From assembly GCA_021848345.1 (NCBI GenBank), contig JAJZUV010000007.1, positions 39,106 to 103,105 of the forward strand: a DNA stretch of 64,000 nt, given 5' to 3'. Shown piece by piece: positions 1 through 9,490 of the stretch (positions within the stretch are counted from its first letter, which is position 1; each line of letters opens with the position of its first letter). Made by a program: the position numbers and the translations under genes. The notes beneath the pieces are model-generated. The model was given only the letters and a program-made list of their open reading frames with translations. It was not told where the DNA came from and did not search any database. This DNA comes from Pseudomonadota bacterium (GTDB lineage: Bacteria; Pseudomonadota; Gammaproteobacteria; Burkholderiales; Burkholderiaceae_C).

Positions 1-2
1 AC

Positions 3-632
3 TACCTGCACTACGCGCGCAACTCGGCGATCACCGCCGGCTTCTCCACCCTGCTGGGCCTGCTGATCGCCGCGCCGGCCGCGTATTCGATGGCCTTCTT
101 CCGCACCCGGCGCACCCGCGACCTGCTGATGTGGATGCTGTCGACCAAGATGATGCCGGCGGTGGGCGCGCTGGTTCCGGTGTACCTGATCGCGCGCTGG
201 GCGCATGCGCTGGACTCGCTGACCGCGCTGACCCTGCTGTTCATGCTGATGAACCTTCCGATCATGGTCTGGCTGCTGTACTCGAGCTTCAAGGAGATCC
301 CCAACGAGATCCTCGAGGCGGTGCGCATGGACGGCGGCGGCACCTGGCACGAACTGCGCTATGTGGTGCTTCCGCTGAGCGTCAGCGGCATCTCCTCCAC
401 CGGCCTGCTGGCGCTGGTGCTGAGCTGGAACGAATCCTTCTGGTCCATCAACCTGGCCTCGGCCCACGCCGGAACGCTGGCCACGATGATCGCCTCCTTC
501 TCCAGCCCCGAGGGCCTGTTCTGGGCCAAGCTGTCGGCGGCCTCGCTGCTGGCGGTCGCCCCGATCATCGTGCTGGGCTGGATGAGCCAGAAGCAATTGG
601 TATCGGGCCTGACCTTCGGCGCCGTGAAATGA
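3..632 (+). CDS. Polyol ABC transporter permease, C-terminal part (SmoG/MtlG-like)
   Basis: Inner-membrane permease of a CUT1 sugar/polyol importer. The gene is cut by the left window edge: the open frame runs from base 3, so about 209 C-terminal residues remain and the true start lies outside. Several hydrophobic segments are visible, and the cytoplasmic EAA loop reads EILEAVRMDGGG followed by LPL, the site that docks on the ATPase. It is followed 71 bp later by its MalK-type ATPase and then by two polyol dehydrogenases and xylulokinase. That context is known from sorbitol/mannitol/arabitol (smo/mtl) operons, so the substrate assignment is inference from neighbours. Binding protein and first permease are expected upstream, outside the window. 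Confidence 0.9.
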   Translation, partial: YLHYARNSAITAGFSTLLGLLIAAPAAYSMAFFRTRRTRDLLMWMLSTKMMPAVGALVPVYLIARWAHALDSLTALTLLFMLMNLPIMVWLLYSSFKEIPNEILEAVRMDGGGTWHELRYVVLPLSVSGISSTGLLALVLSWNESFWSINLASAHAGTLATMIASFSSPEGLFWAKLSAASLLAVAPIIVLGWMSQKQLVSGLTFGAVK

Positions 633-703
633 ACCATTCCAAGGCCGCGTCCGCGCGGCCGCGAGACCCCGGGAGCCCCCCGGAATCGTCTGGAGACTCG
701 AGC

Positions 704-1735
<1,032 letters not shown>

Positions 1736-1752
1736 GCGCCGAAAGACTCCCG

Positions 1753-3177
1753 ATGACCCCTACCTCTTCCCAAACCTGGGCCCCGCCCTCGGGCACCCGC
1801 CTGATCCTGCATCTCGGGCTCGGCGCATTCCACCGCGCGCACCAGGCGGTGTACCTGCAACTCCTGCGCGATGCGGGCGACTCGGGCTGGGTGCTCGCCG
1901 GCGGCAATATCCGCCCGGACGGCCAGGAACTGATGCGCGCGCTGGGCGCGCAGCACGGCGCCTATACGCTGGAGACGGTCACTCCGGCAGGCGAGCATGC
2001 CTACCAGCGCATCGAGTCCATCGCGCATGTCGTGCCGTGGAGCGAACAGCTCGAGGAACTGGTGGCGCTGGGCGCCGCGCCGAGCACGGCGATCGTGTCC
2101 TTCACCGTGACCGAGGCCGGGTACTACCTGGACCAGCACGGGCGCCTGGACACCGCGCACCCCGAGCTGCGCGCGGATCTGGAAGGCCGCAGCCGCCGCA
2201 CCATCTACGGCGCCGTGGCGGCCATCTGCGCCGAGCGCATGCGCACGAACGGCGTCCCCCTGACCCTGCTGAACTGCGACAACCTGCGCCACAACGGCGA
2301 CCGCTTTCGCGCCGGCCTGCTCGAGTTCGTGCAGGCTCGCGGAGATGCGCCGCTGGCGGCCTGGCTGGAGGCCCACACCCGTTGCCCGAACGCGATGGTC
2401 GACCGCATCACCCCGCGCCCGGGCCCGGGGCTCGCCCAACGCGTGCTGGCCGCCACCGGTCGCGAGGACGCGGCGCCGGTGATGGCCGAATCCTTCCTGC
2501 AATGGGTGATCGAGGATCGATTCGCGGCGGCGCGGCCGGCGCTGGAGCGCGTGGGCGTGCAACTGGTCGAGTCGGTGCAGCCCTACGAGGAAGCGAAGAT
2601 CCGCATCCTCAACGCCAGCCACAGCTGCATCGCCTGGGCCGGCTCGCTGCTGGGCTACGAGACCATCGACCAGGGCACCGCCAACCCCTCCATCCGCGCG
2701 ATGGCGCATGCCTACGTCACCCAATGCGTGATGCCCTGCCTGCGCCATCAGCACGACCCCTACCCGGTCGACCTGGCCGCCTACCGCGACACCGTGCTGG
2801 AGCGCTTCGGCAACGCCTTCCTGCGCGACACCAACCGGCGCGTGGCGATGGACGGCTACTCGAAGATCCCCGGGTTCATCGCGCCCACCATTCGCGAGTG
2901 CCTGGAGCACGGCATCGATCCGCGGCCCGCCCTGGTGCTGCCCGCGCTGTTCTTCGAGTTCCTGCGGGAATGGGCCGCCGGGCGCCTGCGCGACCCCTAC
3001 GACGACCAGGCGATGGACCCGCAGCGGGTGCGCGACATGCTGGCCGGCGCCGACGCGACGCGCGCCTTCATGGCCGAAGTGCCGCTGTGGGGCAGCGCCG
3101 CCGGCGACGCGCGCCTGCACCAGGCCTTCGAGCAGGCCCTGCAACAAGTGCGCGCGTGGCGCACCGCCCAGTCCTAG
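1753..3177 (+). CDS. Long-chain polyol dehydrogenase (mannitol 2-dehydrogenase / D-arabinitol 4-dehydrogenase family)
   Basis: NAD-dependent oxidation of a polyol to a ketose in the cytoplasm (mannitol to fructose or D-arabinitol to D-xylulose). The 474-residue protein has the family length. The N-terminal nucleotide-binding segment reads LGLGAFHRAHQA, and the catalytic motif KIRILNASHSC supplies the conserved Lys, Asn and His of the polyol-specific long-chain dehydrogenases. It starts 17 bp after the ATPase stop and is followed by a sorbitol dehydrogenase and xylulokinase in one operon. The xylulokinase favours a D-arabinitol 4-dehydrogenase role, but mannitol dehydrogenases look the same at this level, so no symbol is given. 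Confidence 0.87.
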   Translation: MTPTSSQTWAPPSGTRLILHLGLGAFHRAHQAVYLQLLRDAGDSGWVLAGGNIRPDGQELMRALGAQHGAYTLETVTPAGEHAYQRIESIAHVVPWSEQLEELVALGAAPSTAIVSFTVTEAGYYLDQHGRLDTAHPELRADLEGRSRRTIYGAVAAICAERMRTNGVPLTLLNCDNLRHNGDRFRAGLLEFVQARGDAPLAAWLEAHTRCPNAMVDRITPRPGPGLAQRVLAATGREDAAPVMAESFLQWVIEDRFAAARPALERVGVQLVESVQPYEEAKIRILNASHSCIAWAGSLLGYETIDQGTANPSIRAMAHAYVTQCVMPCLRHQHDPYPVDLAAYRDTVLERFGNAFLRDTNRRVAMDGYSKIPGFIAPTIRECLEHGIDPRPALVLPALFFEFLREWAAGRLRDPYDDQAMDPQRVRDMLAGADATRAFMAEVPLWGSAAGDARLHQAFEQALQQVRAWRTAQS

Positions 3178-3190
3178 GAGCCGACATCCG

Positions 3191-4033
3191 ATGTCCCAGG
3201 TTCTCCCCCCCGTCGACGCCTCCGACGCCGCCCCCACGCCCGTGCCGGCGCACTACGCCCGGCTGCACCAGCGCCATGCCCTGCTCACCGGGGCCGGCGG
3301 CGGCATCGGCCTGGCCGTGGCGCGCGCCTACCTCGAACAGGGCGCGCGCTGCACCGTGGTGGACCTCGCCCCGAGCGCGCCGGCCCAGGTCCAGGCCCTG
3401 GCGGACGCCGGGCTGCCGCTGCGCTACCGCGCCGCCGACGTGCGCGACGCGGGCGCCATGGCGGCGCTGGTCGACGCGGCCGAGGCCGATTTCGGCCCGC
3501 TGGACGTGCTATTCAACAATGCCGCGATCTTCGACATGGGGCCGTTGCTGGACTCGGACGAGGCCATGTACCAGCGCCTGTTCGACGTCAACGTCAAGGG
3601 CATGTTCTTCACCATGCAGGCGGTGTTGCGCGCGATGCGCCGCGCCGAGCGCCCGGGCGCGGTGATCAACATGGCCTCGCAGGCGGGCCGCCGCGGCGAG
3701 GCGCTGGTGGCGCACTACTGCGCCACCAAGGCGGCGGTGATCAGCTACACCCAGTCGGCCGCGCTGGCGATGGCCCCGCACGGTATCCGGGTCAATGCGA
3801 TTTCCCCCGGTGTGGTCGACACGCCGATGTGGGATCATGTCGACTCGCTGTTCGCGCGTTACGAGCATCTGCAGCCGGGAGAGAAGAAAATCGCCGTGGG
3901 GCGCGCGGTTCCGCTCGGGCGCATGGGCCGCCCGGACGACCTGTGCGGCGCCGCCGTGTTCCTGGCCAGCGACGAATCCCGCTACGTCACCGCGCAGACC
4001 CTGAACGTGGACGGCGGCAACGTGATGAGCTGA
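3191..4033 (+). CDS. smoS: Sorbitol (L-iditol 2-)dehydrogenase, SDR family (SmoS/PolS-like)
   Basis: Short-chain dehydrogenase oxidising D-glucitol to D-fructose with NAD. It shows the Rossmann motif TGAGGGIG, NNAA, the catalytic Ser in NMASQAG and the YxxxK pair in YCATK. The C-terminal part matches the SmoS/PolS group: GVVDTPMWDHVD, ARYEHLQPGEKK and a final NVDGGNVMS. At 280 aa it is about 25 residues longer than typical because of a Pro/Ala-rich N-terminal extension. An internal start cannot be excluded, although GGAG precedes the ATG used. It lies 13 bp after the polyol dehydrogenase, so both are presumably co-transcribed. Confidence 0.9.
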   Translation: MSQVLPPVDASDAAPTPVPAHYARLHQRHALLTGAGGGIGLAVARAYLEQGARCTVVDLAPSAPAQVQALADAGLPLRYRAADVRDAGAMAALVDAAEADFGPLDVLFNNAAIFDMGPLLDSDEAMYQRLFDVNVKGMFFTMQAVLRAMRRAERPGAVINMASQAGRRGEALVAHYCATKAAVISYTQSAALAMAPHGIRVNAISPGVVDTPMWDHVDSLFARYEHLQPGEKKIAVGRAVPLGRMGRPDDLCGAAVFLASDESRYVTAQTLNVDGGNVMS

Positions 4034-4063
4034 ACGGCCCGCAGGGGCCCGAGACGATCGGCG

Positions 4064-4978
4064 ATGGACGCATTCCGGCACAAACCCGAACTCGAACACG
4101 ACGGCGCGCGCAGTGCCAGCCTGGGCTACGAGGAGCCGGGCTCCTACGGCTGCGTGCGCTACCTGGAGCACGGCTATCCCAATCCGCTGGTGCGCTGGCA
4201 CTACCACGAGGAATACGAGCTGCACCTGATCCTCGGCAGCAGCGGGCGCGTGTTCGTCGGCGACTACATCGGCCAGTTCGAGCCCGGCCATCTGGTGCTC
4301 ACCGGGCCGCGCCTGCCGCACAACTGGATCTCCCTCGACACCCCGGCCGCCGGGCTGCCCGAGCGCGACATCCTGCTGCAGTTCGCCGACGCGCCGATGC
4401 GCCACGCCGCCGAGGCGCTGCCCGAGTTCGCCGAGGTGCTGCACCTGCTGGAGCGCGCGCGCCACGGCATCGAGTTCTTCGGCATCAGCGAACAGGCCGA
4501 ACACGCCATCCGCAAGGTCCACGCGACCCAAGGCATCGAGCGCTTCGCGGTGTTCGTCGAACTGCTGCGCCTGCTGACCCGCTGCACCGACTACCGGCTG
4601 TTGTCGTCGGTGCAACTGCAAAGCCTGGACGACGCCAAGGCGCAGGCTCGCATCGCTCGCATCATCGACTACCTGACCGAGCACAGCTCGGCCAACCTGT
4701 CCATGGCCCGGATCGCCCGCCTGGAAGGCATGTCGGAAAGCGCCTTCTCGCGCTTCTTCCAGCGCGCCACCGGCAACACCTTCACCGATTTCGTCAACCG
4801 GCTGCGGGTGCACAAGGCCTGCCAGCTGCTGATGGAGACCGACGCCTACGTGGCCAATGTGTGCTTCGACGTCGGCTTCAACAACGTCGCGCATTTCAAT
4901 CGCCAGTTCCTGCGCATCAAGGGCGTCACGCCCAGCCAGTTCCGCCAGCAGGCCAGCGCCTGCTTCGCGCGGCGCTGA
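4064..4978 (+). CDS. AraC-family transcriptional regulator of the polyol operon
   Basis: Probable sugar/polyol-sensing activator of 304 residues. The N-terminal cupin-like sensor contains the histidine-rich strand WHYHEEYELHL and PGHLVLTGPRLPHNW. The C-terminal 100 residues carry two helix-turn-helix motifs, one around MARIARLEGMSESAFSRFF and one around VANVCFDVGFNNVAHFNRQF, the AraC signature. It lies inside the operon between the sorbitol dehydrogenase and xylulokinase genes, where regulators of smo/mtl clusters are commonly found. Its target is therefore inferred to be this operon, whose promoter lies left of the window. Confidence 0.88.
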   Translation: MDAFRHKPELEHDGARSASLGYEEPGSYGCVRYLEHGYPNPLVRWHYHEEYELHLILGSSGRVFVGDYIGQFEPGHLVLTGPRLPHNWISLDTPAAGLPERDILLQFADAPMRHAAEALPEFAEVLHLLERARHGIEFFGISEQAEHAIRKVHATQGIERFAVFVELLRLLTRCTDYRLLSSVQLQSLDDAKAQARIARIIDYLTEHSSANLSMARIARLEGMSESAFSRFFQRATGNTFTDFVNRLRVHKACQLLMETDAYVANVCFDVGFNNVAHFNRQFLRIKGVTPSQFRQQASACFARR

Positions 4979-4995
4979 AGCCCGCGCCGGCCCCC

Positions 4996-6483
4996 ATGTC
5001 TTCCTCGCAACCATCCGTCCCCGCCGCAGACCTGTTCCTGGGAATCGACCTCGGGACCTCCGAACTCAAGACCGTGCTGCTCGACGACCAGGGTCGCGTG
5101 GTGCGCAGCGCCTCGGCGCCGCTGGCGCTGCGGCACCCCCGGCCGGGATGGTCCGAACAGGATCCGGGCGACTGGTGGGGGGCCTGCACGGACTGCCTGG
5201 ACCGCCTGTGCGCCGAGGGATTCGGCGCGCGGGTGCGGGGCATCGGGCTGTCGGGGCAGATGCATGGCGCCGTGTTGCTGGACCGCGCGCGCGACGTGAT
5301 CCGCCCGGCCATCCTGTGGAACGACACGCGCAGCGCAGCGCAGTGCCGGACCCTGCGCGAGAGCCTGGACGGCTTCGAGGGCATCGCCGGCAACCTGGCC
5401 ATGCCCGGCTTCACCGCACCCAAGCTGCTGTGGCTGCGCGAGCACGCTCCGCGGGAGTTCGAACGCGTGGACCTGGTGATGCTGCCGAAGGATTACCTGC
5501 GCCTGCGCCTGAGCGGCGAAGCCGCGACGGACGCCAGCGACGCCTCCGGCACGCTGTGGCTGGACATCGCGCGGCGCGACTGGTCGAGCGCGCTGCTGCG
5601 CGCCGGCGGCATGCGGCGCGAGCAGGTGCCGCCGGTGCTGGAGGCCTGTGCGCCCGCCGGCGCGCTGCGACGCGAACTGGCCGAGCGCTGGTCGATCCCG
5701 GCCGGCACGCCCATCGCCGCCGGCGCCGGGGATAACGCCGCGGCGGCCGTCGGCACCGGCGCCATCGCTCCCGGCGAAGGCTTCGTGTCCCTGGGCACCT
5801 CAGGGGTGGTGTTCGTGGCCACCGACCGCTACCAGCCCGACCCCGCCAGCGCGCTGCACAGCTTCTGCCATGCCCTGCCCGGCACCTGGCACCAGATGTC
5901 GGTAATGCTGTCCGCCGCCGAATGCCTGCGCTGGGTCACCCGCCTGTGCGGCCAGCCCGACGAGGCGCACGCGCTGGCCGGCGCCGCCTCGCTGAGCCCG
6001 GCCCAACGCGCCGCTGCGCCGCTGTTCCTGCCCTACCTCGGAGGCGAGCGCACGCCGCACAACGATGCCCTCGCACGCGCCATGTTCCACGGGCTGGGGC
6101 ACGAGCACGACGCTGCGGCGCTGGTCTGGTCGGTGATCGAGGGCGTCGCCTTCGGGTTGCGCGACGGCCTGTCGTGCATGCCCGAGGCCCTGCGCGCGCG
6201 CATCGGCGTGCTGGACCTGGTCGGCGGCGGCGCGCGCAGCGAGTTGTGGGCGCAGTTGCTGGCCGACGTGCTGGAAGTCCCCTTGCGCCTGCGCGCCGAT
6301 GCCGCTGGAGGCGCGGCGGTCGGCGCCGCGCGCCTGGGCGCGCTGGCCGCGGGTCGCGCGCTGGAGCAGGTCCTGCGCGCGCCGGCGTCGGCCCAACGGG
6401 TGTTCGAACCCGCCACCGAGGGGCGTCAGGCACTGCGCGAGCGCCACGCGCGCTTTCGCGAACTCTACGCGGCCTGCCGCTGA
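4996..6483 (+). CDS. xylB: Xylulokinase
   Basis: FGGY-family kinase phosphorylating D-xylulose to D-xylulose 5-phosphate for the pentose phosphate pathway (495 aa, normal length). The N-terminal phosphate-binding motif is FLGIDLGTSELKT. GLSGQMHGAVLLD and ILWNDTRS are typical of XylB, followed by GAGDNAAAAVG, LGTSGVVF and LVGGGARSELW in the C-terminal domain. The ATG at 4996 sits 18 bp after the AraC stop. It is the last gene of the polyol cluster and implies that at least one polyol, probably D-arabinitol or xylitol, is oxidised to D-xylulose. No fructokinase is present in the window for fructose from sorbitol or mannitol. Confidence 0.93.
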   Translation: MSSSQPSVPAADLFLGIDLGTSELKTVLLDDQGRVVRSASAPLALRHPRPGWSEQDPGDWWGACTDCLDRLCAEGFGARVRGIGLSGQMHGAVLLDRARDVIRPAILWNDTRSAAQCRTLRESLDGFEGIAGNLAMPGFTAPKLLWLREHAPREFERVDLVMLPKDYLRLRLSGEAATDASDASGTLWLDIARRDWSSALLRAGGMRREQVPPVLEACAPAGALRRELAERWSIPAGTPIAAGAGDNAAAAVGTGAIAPGEGFVSLGTSGVVFVATDRYQPDPASALHSFCHALPGTWHQMSVMLSAAECLRWVTRLCGQPDEAHALAGAASLSPAQRAAAPLFLPYLGGERTPHNDALARAMFHGLGHEHDAAALVWSVIEGVAFGLRDGLSCMPEALRARIGVLDLVGGGARSELWAQLLADVLEVPLRLRADAAGGAAVGAARLGALAAGRALEQVLRAPASAQRVFEPATEGRQALRERHARFRELYAACR

Positions 6484-6561
6484 GCCCGCACTGCGCGAGG
6501 CACGCCCTGCGGCCGACCTGCGCCGGCCGCGCGCACCAACGCGCGAAGCTCACGCGCCACG

Positions 6562-6588
6562 AAAAAGGGCCGCCTGCTGAGGCGGCCC
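6562..6588 (-). terminator. Rho-independent terminator of the SHOCT-domain gene
   Basis: An 8-bp perfect GC stem (arms 6567-6574 and 6581-6588, 6-nt loop) is preceded on the + strand by five A, which reads as a T5 tract after the hairpin on the - strand. It lies 24 bases beyond the stop of the SHOCT-domain gene ending at 6612, the classic intrinsic terminator position. It may also stop + strand transcription leaving xylB, but no U tract exists in that direction. Confidence 0.85.
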
Positions 6589-6611
6589 CGGATGCGCGGC
6601 GATGCGTCGGA

Positions 6612-7514
6612 TCAGAACTGCTTGGCCAACTCGTCGCGCTTGGCGTCGTATTCCTGCTTGGTGATCAGCCCGCGCTGGTAGGCATCCTTCAGCACGGCCA
6701 GCCGATGCTCGATGCCCTCGGGGCTGTTGGCCGGAGGCTGCGCGGGCTGCGGCATCGCCTGCTGCATGGGTTGCTGCATGCCGCCCTGCTGCGCAGGCAT
6801 CGGCACCAGCGGGCCCGGCGCGCCGGCCGGCCGCTGCAGCAGGGAGGTCGGTTCCGTCGGCTGCGGCACGGCGCCCGGGTTCAGCGGCAGGCGGATCCAG
6901 TCGGCCTGCACGTTGACGGCCTCCGGGCACGACAGGTGCACGTCGCCCGCCTTGGTTCGCGAACCATAGGTGAAGGTGGGCATCTGCAGCGTGCCGCGGT
7001 ACTGGTCGTAGAAGTCGTCGCGCGCGTCATGCACGATCAGGTTGAAAAATCCGTCGCTCACGAACACCCGCGCGGTCACCGCGGTCGGCCCGATCAGGAA
7101 GCCGTGGCCGCGACGCGATGCGCTGGAGAACACGATGTCCTGGTTCGGCTGGGCATTGGCGAAGGCCTCGACCAGCGCCGGCGCGAGGTTGCGCGCCTCG
7201 TCGCGGGCGAACAGATGCTCCTGGCCCTGCGGCGTGGCGAAGTGGATCTGCTCCAGCCACTTGGCGAGGGCGTCACGGTCGAGCTTGATCGGCTGGGAAT
7301 TGGGCTTCGCCCCGGCTTCCTCGGGCACGATGCGCACGAAGGAAAAGTGACTGACCTGCCAGGTGGTCTGCCCGCGGGGGGCGCCCTCGCTGGCATGCGC
7401 AGAGCCGAAAAGTCCGTCGAACATTCCGGCCTGCGCCGGTTGCTGCGCGAGCACGGCGGCCGCGCCCAGGGTGGCCAGCGCCACGAGGTGATGGGCGCGC
7501 GCTTTGAACGTCAT
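6612..7514 (-). CDS. Exported protein with C-terminal SHOCT domain, function unknown
   Basis: A 300-residue protein with a clear Sec signal peptide (MTFKARAHHLVALATLG ... AQAGMFDG), so it is probably periplasmic or extracytoplasmic. The middle part is not recognised. A Gln/Met/Pro-rich linker (PAQQGGMQQPMQQAMPQP, about residues 230-255) leads to a C-terminal SHOCT domain, HRLAVLKDAYQRGLITKQEY, a short module usually at protein ends and thought to mediate oligomerisation. The internal ATG at 7514 is chosen over an upstream in-frame ATG because it begins the signal peptide and has AGGAGAC about 8 bases before it. It is monocistronic with its own terminator. No link to the neighbouring sugar genes can be shown. 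Confidence 0.8.
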   Translation of the reverse strand: MTFKARAHHLVALATLGAAAVLAQQPAQAGMFDGLFGSAHASEGAPRGQTTWQVSHFSFVRIVPEEAGAKPNSQPIKLDRDALAKWLEQIHFATPQGQEHLFARDEARNLAPALVEAFANAQPNQDIVFSSASRRGHGFLIGPTAVTARVFVSDGFFNLIVHDARDDFYDQYRGTLQMPTFTYGSRTKAGDVHLSCPEAVNVQADWIRLPLNPGAVPQPTEPTSLLQRPAGAPGPLVPMPAQQGGMQQPMQQAMPQPAQPPANSPEGIEHRLAVLKDAYQRGLITKQEYDAKRDELAKQF

Positions 7515-7816
7515 GGTGAGAGTCTCCTGGAGGGAATCGATGCGCGCCCTGCGACGTGGCGCGTTGCGTTCGATGCTAGCAGGCCGCGGGCCGTTGCGGA
7601 GACTCGACGGCGCGCCTTGAAAGGCCCGGAAACAAAAAGGAAAAAAGGCCGGCATGGATCATCGCGAACATGCCGGCCCAAGAGCCAACCAGATCATCGA
7701 ACCCAACCCTGGAAAACTGTTCGACGCATCTCCACGCTCTCGTCAAAAACACAACTCTGGCGGGAATCCGGCGTCGTCCCCACGCCGCCGGATTCCGGTA
7801 CTGCCTTGCAGAAGAT
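7515..7816. other. Intergenic region between the SHOCT-domain gene and the LamB-like porin
   Basis: About 300 bases without a credible gene. It holds the start region of the SHOCT-domain gene and, near its right end, an 11-bp inverted repeat behaving as a terminator for the porin gene. The promoter of the SHOCT-domain gene should lie here, but no convincing -35/-10 pair is evident. Confidence 0.6.
7763..7796 (-). terminator. Probable terminator downstream of the LamB-like porin
   Basis: Perfect 11-bp inverted repeat (7763-7773 with 7786-7796, 12-nt loop) lying 20 bases after the porin stop in the direction of transcription. On the - strand a T5 run follows about 10 bases past the stem rather than directly, so termination efficiency is uncertain. 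Confidence 0.6.
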
Positions 7817-9124
7817 TTAGAACCAGGCCTCGACTTGCAGGCCGATGCTGTTGCCGCTGGTCGAACCGGCGACGCCCGTGGTGCTGTAGCCCGGCAGGCC
7901 GTTGTCGCCGTTGTAGCCGCTGTTGGCGGGATCCAGGGCGGCAGCCGCGTTCCACGAAGCGTGCGTGTAGTACAGGCGGATTTCAGGACGCGAGTAGTAC
8001 TTGTACGCATCGGGCACGATGCCCAGGCCGATGGTCTCGATGTTCAGCGTCTCGGTCGGGTTGCCGTCAGGCTTCTTGGTCATGTGACCCAACTGACCGA
8101 TGACCCGCAGGTTGCCCGTGAGCGCGTACGTGAAACGCGCGCCGATCGAGGTGTTGGTGTAGGCCACCAGTCCGTTCGCGTAGGCCGTGGTGTCGTTGTT
8201 GCTGCCGGCGTCGTGGTGCCCGTAGACCAGGTTGCCCTGGCCGCCGAAGCGACCCGCTTGCCAATCCAGCGCATCGGCGATGCGCCATGCCGCGGCGCTG
8301 CTCGGCGAGGTCGCGGAGCCGAAGTTCTGGGCCAGCGAGGCCGAGCCGCGCGCGTATTGCAACCACAGCACGTTGCCACCACCGATCTGCGGCAGCTTCT
8401 GGTTGTGCTGGAAGCTGATGGCGTCGCCGTTCGTGCCGCCGACCGCGTTGCTCTTGGTCAACGTGCCGGTGATGCGCAGCGTGCCGCCCGGGTTCACCGG
8501 GATGGACATCACGTCGACGTTGAAGCGACGGCCCGACTTGGTCGACAGATCGTTGCCACCGTCGCCGAAGCCGGCGTAGGAATCCGAGCCGAAGTAGGCC
8601 AGGCCCAGGGTGGCGCCGCTGTTGCCCAGCGCGATGTGATCCGCGCCGCCGCCGACACCGTCCATGCGCACGAAGAAGTGGTCGAGCATGTCGATGTTGG
8701 CACGACCGTAGAAGCGCTTGCCGGCCCAGAAGTGCACTTCGGGGGCGAAGTCCACGCCGCTGACCGAGCCGTACATCTGTTCGAAGCTCGAGCTCGAGCT
8801 GCCGATGTCGGTGCCCGGGCTGTATTCGTTGATCATGACCTCGTTGTGGTACTTGGCCGTACCCACGCTGCCGTAATCGTTGAAGCCGAATTCACCGTAG
8901 AAGTTGCACTCGTTGCCCAGACGATAGTGCCCGGCGTCGACCCCCGGCAGGTTGTAGCACTGGCGCGACGGTCCGCCGTTGGAACTGCCGCTGGTGGTGC
9001 CGGGGCCGGCACGGAAGTAGCCGTTGAAGCCGAACGTGTCCGCATGCGCGGGCAGGCTCATGCCGAAAGCCGCGGCCAGCGCCGCGCCCATCGCGGTGAG
9101 TTGAAGTCTCCTCAGGGATTGCAT
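7817..9124 (-). CDS. LamB-family (maltoporin-like) outer-membrane sugar porin
   Basis: Outer-membrane beta-barrel for facilitated diffusion of sugars (435 aa, the usual LamB length). A signal peptide (MQSLRRLQLTAMGAAL ... PAHA) precedes DTFGFNGYFRAGPG, the typical maltoporin mature N terminus. CYNLPGVDAGHYRLGNECNFYGEFGF and FWAGKRFYGRANIDMLDHFF are LamB landmarks, and the C terminus ends in the barrel signature LQVEAWF. The start at 9124 has GGAGACAACACA directly upstream. The family is confident, but the sugar is not. A DgoR-like motif in the shared upstream region makes a galactoside of the 20-35 kb operon a candidate, and maltose is an alternative. No malto-oligosaccharide genes are in the window. 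Confidence 0.88.
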   Translation of the reverse strand: MQSLRRLQLTAMGAALAAAFGMSLPAHADTFGFNGYFRAGPGTTSGSSNGGPSRQCYNLPGVDAGHYRLGNECNFYGEFGFNDYGSVGTAKYHNEVMINEYSPGTDIGSSSSSFEQMYGSVSGVDFAPEVHFWAGKRFYGRANIDMLDHFFVRMDGVGGGADHIALGNSGATLGLAYFGSDSYAGFGDGGNDLSTKSGRRFNVDVMSIPVNPGGTLRITGTLTKSNAVGGTNGDAISFQHNQKLPQIGGGNVLWLQYARGSASLAQNFGSATSPSSAAAWRIADALDWQAGRFGGQGNLVYGHHDAGSNNDTTAYANGLVAYTNTSIGARFTYALTGNLRVIGQLGHMTKKPDGNPTETLNIETIGLGIVPDAYKYYSRPEIRLYYTHASWNAAAALDPANSGYNGDNGLPGYSTTGVAGSTSGNSIGLQVEAWF

Positions 9125-9272
9125 TGTGTTGTCTCCTTTGCCAGAGAGTTGTCGGCGAGTTTTGAGCGACGCAGCGGGGCCCCTTCGCACCCCCTGCACC
9201 GCGCGTGGATCCGGTTTCGGCCCGTGTCAGCGGACTTCGTTGCCGGATGGAGACAATGTAGCAATACTACGC

Positions 9273-9290
9273 AACACGACTGCTCGTGTT
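9273..9290. promoter_or_regulatory. 18-bp palindrome, candidate operator of the porin gene
   Basis: AACACGA-CTGC-TCGTGTT, a perfect inverted repeat with 7-bp arms and a 4-bp centre, about 150 bp upstream of the porin start codon. The size and symmetry fit a dimeric regulator site. No second copy was noticed in the window, so the cognate regulator is unknown. Confidence 0.45.
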
Positions 9291-9402
9291 TTCCCTAAGA
9301 GCAACAATTACAAATTGAAATAGTCGGCTTTTCCCTTACTTTTCAGTCGTTTTGGCGCCAAGGACGCCGGGTTCCGCGCTGCGGACTGGAGGGGGGATGT
9401 TG

Positions 9403-9414
9403 TTATGATGATAC
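9403..9414 (+). promoter_or_regulatory. DgoR-like operator candidate near lamB/mgsA
   Basis: TTATGATGATAC shares the TATGATGAT core of the sites at 19854-19865 and 34999-35010. It includes a TATGAT hexamer that could act as a -10 box for mgsA, but no good -35 is found 16-18 bases upstream. Operator function is inference and weaker than for the other two sites. Confidence 0.4.
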
Positions 9415-9490
9415 TTAACTACATGTTTTCACATCCCAGGTTGTTGCATCATCGCCCCATATCCGGGGCTGTCCGCCCGCCCTTCGCGCC

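Larger units (their letters stand above)
9125..9490. promoter_or_regulatory. Divergent regulatory region between lamB-like porin and mgsA
   Basis: A gene-free stretch of 366 bases that is unusually A/T-rich for this window (about 9250-9350 and 9395-9440). It separates two divergently transcribed genes, so both promoters should lie here. Visible structures are an 18-bp palindrome at 9273-9290 and a TTATGATGATAC motif at 9403-9414 resembling the motif of the dgo region. I cannot assign -35/-10 boxes with confidence. Confidence 0.6.

Noticed and set aside
7670..9298. A long open frame antisense to the LamB-like porin gene
   Set aside because: Stops are rare in every frame at this base composition. 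The antisense product shows no family motifs, while the - strand frame has a signal peptide and porin signatures. Many similar long shadow frames (for example 48454-50559 and 28286-29881) were discarded for the same reason.
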